A DNA stretch of 12,479 nt from an uncultured Flavobacteriales bacterium (GCA_938092195.1 CALKHD010000240.1:1-12479), one strand, 5' to 3'. Shown: positions 1 through 6,557, numbered from the stretch's first letter. The notes: a model not told the origin generated them from the letters alone. Numbers and translations are program-made.

Positions 1-116
1 TGTTCTACAACAAAGACTTCGGCGCGCAAGCGGAGCATGGCATACAACGTCTCTCGGTCCAATTCTGACCATGACTTGCAGTGCCAAACCCATTCTTTCG
101 AGGCATCGGTTCCCAT
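1..116 (-). CDS. ElaA-like GNAT N-acetyltransferase, N-terminal fragment
   Basis: This is a partial gene that runs off the left edge. Only 38 complete codons are present, from an ATG at 116 reading leftward. The visible stretch contains W-S-E-L-D-R-E-T followed by LYAMLRLRAEVFVVE. This matches the N-terminus of the ElaA family of GNAT acetyltransferases, in which the helix LYALLQLR-x-x-VFVVEQ is followed by a CPYxDxDGxD segment (which would lie outside the window). The family is predicted to transfer an acetyl group from acetyl-CoA; its physiological substrate is poorly known. The gene is divergent from the ABC-F gene, with 39 bp between the two ATGs. The start is supported by agreement in length before the conserved helix and by a -7-like element five bases upstream. 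Family recognition rests on one short motif, so the catalytic region cannot be judged. Confidence 0.78.
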   Translation of the reverse strand, partial: MGTDASKEWVWHCKSWSELDRETLYAMLRLRAEVFVVE

Positions 117-121
117 GGGTG

Positions 122-128
122 CAAAATA
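122..128 (-). promoter_or_regulatory. possible -7-like element for the ElaA-like gene
   Basis: On the minus strand this reads TATTTTG, one base shorter than the Bacteroidota -7 consensus TAnnTTTG, and lies five bases before the ATG at 116. The position is like that of other -7 boxes in this window, but the match is imperfect and no -33 TTTG is evident. Confidence 0.25.
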
Positions 129-143
129 GCGACTCCCCCCCGC

Positions 144-151
144 TACTTTTG
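144..151 (+). promoter_or_regulatory. candidate -7 box of the ABC-F gene
   Basis: TACTTTTG is an exact match to the Bacteroidota sigma-A -7 consensus TAnnTTTG. It ends four bases before the ATG at 156, so transcription would begin at or within a couple of bases of the start codon. I see no convincing -33 TTTG at the expected distance. The short divergent gap shared with the ElaA-like gene leaves room for little else. Confidence 0.45.
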
Positions 152-155
152 CCCC

Positions 156-2051
156 ATGGCAGGTGGCAATGTGCTCTCGGTAGAAGGGCTGACGAAGCGG
201 TTTGGAGAGCGGCTCATTTTTGAAGACCTGCATTTTGGCTTGGACCAAGGTCAAAAGGCGGCTTTGGTCGCCCGCAATGGCACCGGAAAGAGCACACTCA
301 TGAAGGTGCTTTTGGGCGTGGAAGGCGCAGATGCAGGAAAGGTCACGTTCAGCGGAAAAGCCAAAATCGCCCACCTTTCTCAGGAGCACGGCCTGGACCT
401 GGACCGAACCATTTTGGACAACCTCTTTCACGCCGATAATGCAGCCATGCGGGCCATTCGGAATTATGAGGAGGCCACCAAGGGTGACGATGCAGAGGCG
501 TTGCAGAAGGCTTACGACGACATGGACAGGGCCGACGCATGGAGCTATGAAGCCCAGGCCAAGGAAGTCTTGGGTAAACTTGGGCTTCACGAAACCGACC
601 GGTTTGTCGACAAGCTGAGCGGCGGAGAAAAACGGCGAGTTGCCTTGGCCAAGTGCCTGATCGAACAACCCGACTTGCTCTTGCTCGACGAGCCCACCAA
701 CCACTTGGACTTGGGCATGATCGAGTGGCTTGAAGGGTTTTTGGCCCAGTCCAAAACCACGCTTTTGATGGTCACACACGACCGATTCTTCTTGGAAGTG
801 GTGTGCGACACCATCTTCGAACTCGACAGCTTTGGGCTGCACAAATACCCCGGCAACTGGAGCTCGTTTTTGGAGAAAAAGAGCGAGCGGTCCGCCAATG
901 AACACGCCCAACGGGACCGGGCTCGGTCAATCATGCGAAGGGAACTCGAATGGGTCAGGGCCACGCCACAAGCCCGCACAGGCAAAAGCAAATCAAGGCT
1001 TGACGCCTTTCAAGACCTCAAGTCCAGAGCAGGAGTGCGATTGGAAGAAGACGAAGTCCGATTGGAGCTTGACCCAGCTCGGATGGGAGGCAAAATTCTC
1101 GAACTGCACAAGGTCCGCAAGTCTTATGGCCCACGGGTCATTCTAAATGGCTGGACCTATCACTTCAAACCCGGCGAACGCGTGGGGCTGGTCGGAGACA
1201 ATGGCGCAGGCAAGAGCACCCTCATTCGCTTGATGACTGGCGAGGACAAACCCGATGGCGGAAAGGTGGTACTGGGAGACACTGTGGTGTTTGGGCATTT
1301 TAGCCAAGAACCCCCTCAGTTCGACGAAGGCATGAAGGTCATTGAAGCATTGAATGAAATCGCTGACTTTATGCCCTTGAAAAAGGGACGCAAACTGTCT
1401 GCAGGACAGCTGCTTGAGCGATTCTTGTTTCCGAGAAACCGGCAACACGACGTCATCCACAAGCTCAGCGGAGGCGAACGCACAAGACTGCATTTGCTTC
1501 GGGTCCTCATGGCCAACCCCAACTTCTTGGTGTTCGACGAGCCGACCAATGACCTGGACGTTTTCACACTGGGCATTCTAGAAGAGTTTCTCTTGGACTT
1601 TCCCGGTTGCCTACTCCTGGTGAGCCATGACCGCTACTTCATGGACAAGCTGGTGGACCATGTCTTTGTGTTGGACGGAAACGGGGGTGTACGTGACTTC
1701 CCTGGCAATTACACGCAATTCCGCACTGCGGCTGACGCCGAAGAAAAAGCCGAAGCCAACCTGAAGGCCGCTCAGGCCAAAGAAGAAGCAGCAAAAAAGG
1801 CCGCAGCCGGCCCGGCAGCCCCAAAAGGCGATTACAGCCAAAGGCTGAGCTACAATGAAAAGCGCGAGTACAATGGCCTGGAGGAGGTGATTGCTCAATT
1901 GGAATCCGACAAATCAGCACTGGAGGCAGAAATGGCTTCTCCGAATCTGGGACATGAAGACATGGCCAAACTGGCCGTTCAACTGGGCAAGGTCACAGAC
2001 GACATTGAAGCCAAAACCGAGCGCTGGATCGAACTCGACGAACGGGCTTGA
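156..2051 (+). CDS. uup: ABC-F family ATPase, Uup type
   Basis: This is a soluble 631-aa protein with two ABC ATPase domains in tandem and no membrane segment, the layout of ABC-F proteins that act on ribosomes. Domain 1 has a Walker A (ARNGTGKST, residues 39-47), an LSGGE signature at 154-158, Walker B ending DEPTNHLD at 174-185, and THDR at 207-210. Domain 2 has GDNGAGKST at 347-355, LSGGE at 437-441, Walker B ending DEPTNDLD at 457-468, and SHDR at 490-493. The linker around 240-310 is charged. The Ala/Lys/Glu-rich tail from about 525 leads into a predicted coiled coil (about 565-631) starting with RLSYNEKREY, typical of the Uup C-terminal domain. The first Walker A has Ala for its leading Gly. 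The ATG at 156 is preferred over a GTG at 81, because the 25 extra residues are non-homologous and would overlap the divergent gene. Length agrees with Uup. Confidence 0.93.
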   Translation: MAGGNVLSVEGLTKRFGERLIFEDLHFGLDQGQKAALVARNGTGKSTLMKVLLGVEGADAGKVTFSGKAKIAHLSQEHGLDLDRTILDNLFHADNAAMRAIRNYEEATKGDDAEALQKAYDDMDRADAWSYEAQAKEVLGKLGLHETDRFVDKLSGGEKRRVALAKCLIEQPDLLLLDEPTNHLDLGMIEWLEGFLAQSKTTLLMVTHDRFFLEVVCDTIFELDSFGLHKYPGNWSSFLEKKSERSANEHAQRDRARSIMRRELEWVRATPQARTGKSKSRLDAFQDLKSRAGVRLEEDEVRLELDPARMGGKILELHKVRKSYGPRVILNGWTYHFKPGERVGLVGDNGAGKSTLIRLMTGEDKPDGGKVVLGDTVVFGHFSQEPPQFDEGMKVIEALNEIADFMPLKKGRKLSAGQLLERFLFPRNRQHDVIHKLSGGERTRLHLLRVLMANPNFLVFDEPTNDLDVFTLGILEEFLLDFPGCLLLVSHDRYFMDKLVDHVFVLDGNGGVRDFPGNYTQFRTAADAEEKAEANLKAAQAKEEAAKKAAAGPAAPKGDYSQRLSYNEKREYNGLEEVIAQLESDKSALEAEMASPNLGHEDMAKLAVQLGKVTDDIEAKTERWIELDERA

Positions 2052-2064
2052 TCCTCAAAAGCCG
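2043..2064. terminator. weak hairpin between convergent uup and paaE
   Basis: GGCTT (2045-2049) can pair with AAGCC (2059-2063), and C2043 with G2064 around a bulged G, giving a short stem with a 9-base loop. It spans the uup stop and the 14-bp gap to the paaE stop. There is no T-run on either side, so termination here is only a possibility. Confidence 0.25.
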
Positions 2065-2065
2065 C

Positions 2066-3154
2066 TTACTGCTGGTCGAAATCCAAGACAAACCTGCCAT
2101 CCTGGGACTTGGGCTTGGTCTGGCAAGCCAACACAAACCCTTGCTCCACCTCTCCTGGCTCCAAGGCGTAATTCACTTCCATCACGCCTTCCCCTTCTGT
2201 CACAAGCGCCCTGCAAGTGCAACAAACGCCACCGCAGCAGCTGTAGGGCAGGTCGATTCCCGCATCCAAACCTGCGTCGAGGATGGTCTTGCTGCCGTCG
2301 TAATCCAGTTTGTGCGTGGATCCGTCGATGATCACAAAAACTTCGGAACCCTCAGCTGCGCCAGCATCTTGGGCAGGCGAGACAGCCTCTGATGAAGCGG
2401 CAGGCTTGGCTGTGGGAGACGTGAACAACTCGAAGTGAATCCGAGACCCTTCCAACCCAGCAACTGCCATCCGCTCTCGGACAGCCATGATCATGGCTTC
2501 TGGGCCGCATGCAAACACCTCATCCACATCTGACACGTCCAGCAACGAGGCGCAAACCGCGTCTACCTTGTCCGCATCCATTCTTCCGCCATACAGCGGC
2601 ACATCCACTGGCTCCCGCGTGAAGAAGTGGAACACACGAAGCCGGTCCATGTATCGGTCCTTGAGGTCGTCCAGCTCTGTCTTGAAGATCACACTGGATT
2701 GCTCCTTGTTGGTGTAGAACAATGAAAACCGGCTGTTGGACTCAGTGGCCAAAACCGTCTTCACATGTGACAAGATGGGTGTGATGCCAGAACCTGCCGC
2801 AAATCCGACGTAATGCTTGGACTGATCTTTGGCCAGCTCAGTGAAGAATCTACCATTGGGGGGCATGGTCTTCAACACATCCCCCTCCTTTAGGCTCCCA
2901 TTCGCCCAAGTGCTGAATCGACCTTCAGGAACTTGTTTGATGGCCACACGAAGCTCCTCTCCAACGCCAGAGCAGATGCTATAGCTGCGGCGAACTGACT
3001 CACCATTAATCTCTTGATCAAAAGTTAGATACTGACCCTGAGTAAAAGCAAAGGTTTCAGACAAATCCGATGGAACATCCAAAACAATGGACACACAATC
3101 GGACGTTTCTCGGCGCACTTCAGACACCTTGAGGTTGTGGAATCGGTCAGACAT
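2066..3154 (-). CDS. paaE: phenylacetyl-CoA epoxidase reductase subunit PaaE
   Basis: This 362-aa protein carries electrons from NAD(P)H through FAD and a 2Fe-2S cluster to the diiron centre of PaaA. Order of parts: a ferredoxin-NADP reductase-like FAD domain with R-S-Y-S at residues 56-59; a nucleotide-binding domain with GSGITP at 121-126 and CGPEAM at 216-221; an Ala/Ser/Pro linker at about 245-270; and a plant-type ferredoxin domain with cluster ligands C306, C311, C314 (CX4CX2C) and C344. Length and order match PaaE. The ATG at 3154 is preferred over one at 3196 because the extra 14 residues are unlike the family and would run into the regulatory gap. The gene is divergent from paaA rather than being the last gene of the paaABCD operon, and converges on uup with 14 bp between. 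The cofactor preference (NADPH or NADH) cannot be read from the sequence. Confidence 0.93.
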   Translation of the reverse strand: MSDRFHNLKVSEVRRETSDCVSIVLDVPSDLSETFAFTQGQYLTFDQEINGESVRRSYSICSGVGEELRVAIKQVPEGRFSTWANGSLKEGDVLKTMPPNGRFFTELAKDQSKHYVGFAAGSGITPILSHVKTVLATESNSRFSLFYTNKEQSSVIFKTELDDLKDRYMDRLRVFHFFTREPVDVPLYGGRMDADKVDAVCASLLDVSDVDEVFACGPEAMIMAVRERMAVAGLEGSRIHFELFTSPTAKPAASSEAVSPAQDAGAAEGSEVFVIIDGSTHKLDYDGSKTILDAGLDAGIDLPYSCCGGVCCTCRALVTEGEGVMEVNYALEPGEVEQGFVLACQTKPKSQDGRFVLDFDQQ

Positions 3155-3185
3155 GAATGGCGAATTTCGGCATGAAAGATTTGGC

Positions 3186-3219
3186 GAGAGAACCAACGAT
3201 GCCCCCTGTCGGTTCTCTC
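3186..3219. promoter_or_regulatory. inverted repeat, candidate operator between paaE and paaA
   Basis: GAGAGAACC (3186-3194) and GGTTCTCTC (3211-3219) are perfect reverse complements. After one mismatched pair the symmetry continues for two more pairs (AC/GT), giving 12-base half-sites with centres about 25 bp apart. The repeat lies in the 93-bp divergent gap, 32 bp from the paaE start and 14 bp before the paaA -7 box, where a bound protein could affect both promoters. The regulator is not encoded in the window, and I cannot assign it to PaaX, PaaR or another family. Confidence 0.55.
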
Positions 3220-3233
3220 CACCTCCACCATTG

Positions 3234-3241
3234 TATTTTTG
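3234..3241 (+). promoter_or_regulatory. candidate -7 box of the paaABCD operon
   Basis: TATTTTTG matches TAnnTTTG exactly and ends six bases before the paaA ATG. The predicted transcript would have a leader of only a few bases or none. The -33 position (about 3209-3214) carries no TTTG and overlaps the right arm of the inverted repeat, as expected if the promoter depends on or is blocked by a regulator. Confidence 0.5.
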
Positions 3242-3247
3242 TAACGC

Positions 3248-4201
3248 ATGGAAATGGACCTATTGCAACGATTCGAGGCTTATGTGGCCTCCGAAAAAAA
3301 GATTGAGCCGAAGGATTGGATGCCGGACGCCTACAGAAAAACGCTGGTTCGCCAAATCAGCCAGCATGCCCATTCTGAAATTGTGGGAATGCTGCCAGAA
3401 GGAAACTGGATCAGTCGTGCCCCCAGCCTGAAGCGCAAAGCCATCCTGATGGCCAAGGTGCAAGATGAAGCCGGACATGGATTGTACTTGTACAGTGCCT
3501 GCGAGACGCTCGGTGTGGAACGCGACGACCTTTTTCGGGACCTCCACATTGGCAAAGCCAAGTACAGCAGCATCTTCAATTACCCCACCCTGAATTGGGC
3601 CGACATCGGGGCTGTGGGATGGTTGGTGGACGGTGCAGCCATCATGAACCAAGTCCCCTTGTGCAAATGCAGCTACGGCCCCTATGCGAGGGCCATGGTC
3701 CGAGTTTGCAAGGAAGAGAGCTTTCATCAGCGTCAGGGATTCCAGATCATGATGACGTTGGCACAGGGCACCGAAGCCCAAAAAGCCATGGCGCAAGACG
3801 CCTTGAACCGTTGGTGGTGGCCCTCCATCATGATGTTTGGCCCTCCAGACGACAACAGCCCCAACAGCGCCCAATCCATGGCTTGGAACATCAAGCGGTT
3901 CTCCAACGATGAGCTGAGGCAGAAGTTCATCGACCTCACTGTGCCTCAGGCGGAGTTGATTGGACTGACCATTCCCGATGCGGACCTCCAATGGAATGAG
4001 GACACCGGCCATTATGAGCACGGCCCCATCGATTGGGAAGAATTCAACAATGTCATTGCCGGCCACGGCCCCTGCAACAAAGAGCGCCTTGCAGCGCGAA
4101 ACAAAGCGTGGGACGATGGTGCTTGGGTGCGAGAAGCTGCCGCCGCCCATGCTGAAAAGCGGGCGCAACGAAAGGCATCTGAAGAATCAGCCGCCGCTTA
4201 A
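3248..4201 (+). CDS. paaA: phenylacetyl-CoA 1,2-epoxidase catalytic subunit PaaA
   Basis: This 317-aa protein is the diiron oxygenase subunit that epoxidises the aromatic ring of phenylacetyl-CoA using O2 and electrons from PaaE. Family hallmarks are dense: DWMPDAYRKTL (23-33), HAHSEIVGMLPEGNWI (40-55), AKVQDEAGHGLYLYSA (69-84), NYPTLNWADIG (111-121), GPYARAMV (144-151), KEESFHQRQGF (155-165) and MMFGPPDDNSPNS further on. Likely iron ligands by comparison with the family are E44, E74, H77, D128, E157 and H160, in the usual E, ExxH, D, ExxH pattern. The sequence is complete and very close to my recollection of the proteobacterial protein. The ATG at 3248 fits the family N-terminus; an in-frame ATG two codons later is an alternative. 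It is first in the paaABCD operon. Confidence 0.96.
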   Translation: MEMDLLQRFEAYVASEKKIEPKDWMPDAYRKTLVRQISQHAHSEIVGMLPEGNWISRAPSLKRKAILMAKVQDEAGHGLYLYSACETLGVERDDLFRDLHIGKAKYSSIFNYPTLNWADIGAVGWLVDGAAIMNQVPLCKCSYGPYARAMVRVCKEESFHQRQGFQIMMTLAQGTEAQKAMAQDALNRWWWPSIMMFGPPDDNSPNSAQSMAWNIKRFSNDELRQKFIDLTVPQAELIGLTIPDADLQWNEDTGHYEHGPIDWEEFNNVIAGHGPCNKERLAARNKAWDDGAWVREAAAAHAEKRAQRKASEESAAA

Positions 4202-4212
4202 TCTCCTTTTTC

Positions 4213-4500
4213 GTGGAAAAGAAACAATGGCCCCTTTGGGAAATCTTCATTCGCAGTCGGCAAGGGCTCTCCCACCGACATGTGGGAAGCCTGCATGCTG
4301 CTGATGCCGAAATGGCATTGGAGAACGCCAGAGATGTGTATACCCGCCGACAAGAGGGTGCAAGCATTTGGGTGATCCCTGCCGATCGCATCACGGCCTC
4401 TTCGCCGGACGAGAAGGACCTCCTGTTTGACCCAGCTGACGACAAGGTTTACCGTCACCCCACCTTCTATGACCTTCCAGACGAGGTCAAGCACATGTGA
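4213..4500 (+). CDS. paaB: phenylacetyl-CoA 1,2-epoxidase small subunit PaaB
   Basis: This 95-aa protein is the small structural subunit of the epoxidase complex. It has WPLWEIFIR (6-14), GLSHRHVGSLHA (18-29), ALENARDVYTRR (35-46) and a C-terminal FDPADDKVYRHPTFY (72-86), all typical of PaaB, and its length is normal. The start is a GTG at 4213, 11 bp after the paaA stop. No in-frame ATG exists before the conserved WPLWE, so the GTG must be used unless translation begins at another rare codon. The last codons (CAC ATG TGA) overlap the proposed paaC start by four bases. Confidence 0.94.
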   Translation: MEKKQWPLWEIFIRSRQGLSHRHVGSLHAADAEMALENARDVYTRRQEGASIWVIPADRITASSPDEKDLLFDPADDKVYRHPTFYDLPDEVKHM

Positions 4501-5258
4501 CCCTGCCCATGAGCCCTCGATTTGAATACCTGCTCCGCTTGGGCGACGACGCCCTCATCCTGGGACAGCAACTGGGATTTTGGACAGGCCACGGCCCCGT
4601 TCTCGAAGAAGACATAGCCTTGACCAACATTGGTCTGGACCAAATCGGACAAAGCAGGGCTTGGCTCTCTATGGCCGGCAAGGAGGAAGGCCAAGGAAGA
4701 GACGAAGACAGACTCGCCTTTCATCGGGATCAACACGAATTCCGAAATGCGTTGCTCACAGAGCGGCCCAACGGGCACTTTGGGGACACCATTGCACGCC
4801 AGTTCTTGTTTGACGCCTATGCGGTGCCTTTGCACGACGCCCTTTCCCGAAGCCGTGACCCCGAGATCGCCGCCATTGCCAAAAAGTGCGCCAAGGAAAG
4901 TGCCTATCACTTGAAGCACAGCCGTGGCTGGATGGTCCGTTTGGGCGATGGAACTGAGGAGAGCCACGGCAAGATTCAACAAAGTTTGAATGGCCTTCTT
5001 CCCTATGTGGGGGACTTGTTCGTGAGCGACGCATCATCACAAACCGCTCAAGAAGAAGGATGGGGTGTCGACTTGGCCACCCTCCGACCACAGTGGGAAT
5101 CCAACTTGGAGTCTGCCCTCACGGAAAGCGGATTGGAACGCCCCAAAGCCACTCCTGAACAACTGGGTGGCCGATTGGGACGCCATACTGAACAACTGTC
5201 TTTTTTGCTCGCAGAAATGCAAGTCCTTCCCCGCACCCATCCAGAAGCCAAGTGGTGA
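4497..5258 (+). CDS. paaC: phenylacetyl-CoA 1,2-epoxidase subunit PaaC
   Basis: This 253-aa protein is the non-catalytic ferritin-fold partner that forms the structural core with PaaA. Typical motifs are YLLRLGDDALILGQQLGFW (11-29), ALTNIGLDQIGQSRAWL (41-57), RPNGHFGDTIARQ (90-102), KESAYHLKHSRGWMVRLGDG (133-152) and GRHTEQLSFLLAEMQ (228-242). The family is homologous to PaaA but lacks the full iron ligand set. Two starts are possible. The GTG at 4497 overlaps the paaB stop as GTGA and would favour coupled translation. The ATG at 4509 gives an N-terminus matching PaaC homologues in length more exactly. I give the GTG because the same GTGA arrangement recurs at the next junction, where no ATG is available. 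Confidence 0.92.
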   Translation: MTLPMSPRFEYLLRLGDDALILGQQLGFWTGHGPVLEEDIALTNIGLDQIGQSRAWLSMAGKEEGQGRDEDRLAFHRDQHEFRNALLTERPNGHFGDTIARQFLFDAYAVPLHDALSRSRDPEIAAIAKKCAKESAYHLKHSRGWMVRLGDGTEESHGKIQQSLNGLLPYVGDLFVSDASSQTAQEEGWGVDLATLRPQWESNLESALTESGLERPKATPEQLGGRLGRHTEQLSFLLAEMQVLPRTHPEAKW

Positions 5259-5749
5259 AGCGCACCGCCGATCAATGGTGGCGACTGCTGCAGAGCGTTC
5301 CCGATCCAGAAATTCCGGTCCTGAACGTGGTGGAGATGGGCATTGTTCGTGAAGTCATCCCGGATCAGAGCCGGGTGTTGATCAAAATCACGCCCACCTA
5401 CATGGGGTGCCCGGCCATGGATGCCATTTCCGATGACATTCAAGAGAAACTTCGCGAGCCAGCCCAGCAAGAGGGACTTTCGGTGGACGTTGAATTGGTC
5501 TATGCCCCCGCTTGGACCACAGACTGGCTTACCGAAGGGGCGCAGCAAAAGCTCGAAGACTACGGCATTGCTCCCCCTGGAAAAACCGCAGACAAGCGCA
5601 CATTGCAAGGCGAAGCCCCCATGGTTCGATGCCCGCGTTGCAAGGCTTCCAACACCGAAATGGTGAGCCTATTCGGGTCTACAGCATGCAAGGCACACTA
5701 CCGTTGCAACGCCTGCTCCGAGCCCTTCGATCACTTCAAGTGCATCTAG
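5255..5749 (+). CDS. paaD: phenylacetate pathway iron-sulfur/maturation protein PaaD
   Basis: This 164-aa protein has an N-terminal MIP18/DUF59 domain with DPEIPVLNVVEMG (17-29) and TPTYMGCP (46-53, including C52), then WTTDW (87-91). Its C-terminal cysteine cluster is RCPRC (C126, C129), STACKAHYRCNAC (C145, C151, C154) and a final KCI (C163), which probably binds metal. PaaD is needed for epoxidase activity and is thought to help assemble or load a metal or Fe-S centre; its exact action is not settled. The start is GTG at 5255, overlapping the paaC stop as GTGA; the preceding GTG at 5252 is equally possible (165 aa). There is no ATG before the conserved region. Length and cysteine pattern match the family. 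Confidence 0.93.
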   Translation: MKRTADQWWRLLQSVPDPEIPVLNVVEMGIVREVIPDQSRVLIKITPTYMGCPAMDAISDDIQEKLREPAQQEGLSVDVELVYAPAWTTDWLTEGAQQKLEDYGIAPPGKTADKRTLQGEAPMVRCPRCKASNTEMVSLFGSTACKAHYRCNACSEPFDHFKCI

Positions 5750-5754
5750 AGAAC

Positions 5755-5779
5755 CATGCCCAGTTGCATCGGGGGCATG
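5755..5779 (+). terminator. hairpin after paaD, possible terminator
   Basis: CATGCCC (5755-5761) and GGGCATG (5773-5779) form a perfect 7-bp stem with an 11-base loop, starting five bases after the paaD stop. No T-run follows, so it is not a classic intrinsic terminator; it may protect the 3' end or attenuate. Confidence 0.35.
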
Positions 5780-5826
5780 TAGGATAACGCTTACAAACTC
5801 CTGTTCGCGCAGAAAAGGGTAGAAAT

Positions 5827-5834
5827 TATCTTTA
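5827..5834 (+). promoter_or_regulatory. candidate -7 box of the pentapeptide-repeat gene
   Basis: TATCTTTA differs from TAnnTTTG only in the last base and ends four bases before the ATG at 5839. No clear -33 element is seen. The spacing to the start repeats that seen at the ABC-F gene. Confidence 0.35.
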
Positions 5835-5838
5835 AGCC

Positions 5839-6546
5839 ATGCGGGCCAGCGTGCTTTTTATCCTTCTCTTCTTTTTTGGGAGTCTACACGCCCAGATCGT
5901 CTATCCATTCAACCCGGACAGCAATGCTGACAGCCTCATTGGATCTGCAGACCTCATCGATGTGCTCTCTAATTTCGGCAGCATGTTCGAAGCTGAATCG
6001 ATCACCTTGGACGAACAGCCGTTGGAAGCACTGCTGTCCACACTCATTGCAGAAATCAACGAGCTTCAGGGTCAAGTGACTGCATTGCAAGCGGAATCTC
6101 TCACTGTAGACAGCCTCATCGCCTTGACCTGGGGCAAACAATTCGCAGGCATCGATTTGAGCCATAAAAGCTTCATTGATGCCAATTTGGCCCAGGCCAA
6201 TTTTTTTGAATCCAACCTCGCAGGGGCCAATCTCGCTGAAGCCTACTGCTTCGATGCCAATTTCAACCTGTCGAACCTAGAGGGTACAAACTTGACCAAT
6301 GCTGACATGTATCAAGCTCAATTCATCGGAGCCAACATGAGCGATGCCATCTGCACCTATGTTTTCTTTGGTTATGCCAATTTATCAGGGGCGACCGTGG
6401 AAGGCGCAAACTTCGAGGACTCCTACCTTCAAAACGCCACCATGACCTGTCTGGTTGGCTGCCCCATCAATCTACCCAGTCCATACGCATGCATTCCTGA
6501 TGAAACGTGCAGCGAACCGGGCAGGTTCAAAATCGAAGCCCAATAA
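5839..6546 (+). CDS. secreted pentapeptide-repeat protein with dockerin-like N-terminus
   Basis: This 235-aa protein has a signal peptide (hydrophobic 4-14, likely cleavage after LHA at 18). Residues 22-48 contain NPDSNADSLIGSADLIDVLS, an acidic calcium-loop-plus-helix pattern resembling one dockerin or EF-hand-like half-repeat. Residues 57-96 form a heptad-rich probable coiled coil. Residues 102-200 hold about 20 pentapeptide repeats of the A(N/D)LxX type (ANLAQ, ANFFE, SNLAG, ANLAE, TNLTN and so on), which fold as a right-handed quadrilateral beta-helix. The tail has four cysteines (C204, C208, C218, C224) that may form disulfides. No enzyme motif is present. The ATG at 5839 is the only start keeping a full signal peptide. 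It stands alone after paaD with 89 bp between, and converges on the large secreted protein with 11 bp between. The function is unknown; a structural or surface role is an inference. Confidence 0.9.
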   Translation: MRASVLFILLFFFGSLHAQIVYPFNPDSNADSLIGSADLIDVLSNFGSMFEAESITLDEQPLEALLSTLIAEINELQGQVTALQAESLTVDSLIALTWGKQFAGIDLSHKSFIDANLAQANFFESNLAGANLAEAYCFDANFNLSNLEGTNLTNADMYQAQFIGANMSDAICTYVFFGYANLSGATVEGANFEDSYLQNATMTCLVGCPINLPSPYACIPDETCSEPGRFKIEAQ

Positions 6547-6557
6547 GAAGGGCGCCT

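Noticed and set aside
81..155. Extended N-terminus of the ABC-F protein from GTG 81
   Set aside because: The extra residues do not resemble the family, the extension overlaps the divergent ElaA-like gene, and the ATG at 156 directly precedes the first conserved strand of the ATPase domain.
3260..4168. 302-codon open frame on the minus strand opposite paaA
   Set aside because: It lies wholly antisense to an unmistakable, intact paaA and its translation has no recognisable motifs. Long antisense frames are common opposite G+C-biased coding sequence.
5048..5608. 186-codon minus-strand frame across paaC-paaD
   Set aside because: Antisense to two well-supported genes, with no domain signature or promoter.
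5839..6546. Qnr/MfpA-type gyrase-protecting pentapeptide protein
   Set aside because: The signal peptide, dockerin-like segment and cysteine-rich tail point to export, whereas Qnr-type proteins act in the cytoplasm and are almost entirely repeats.
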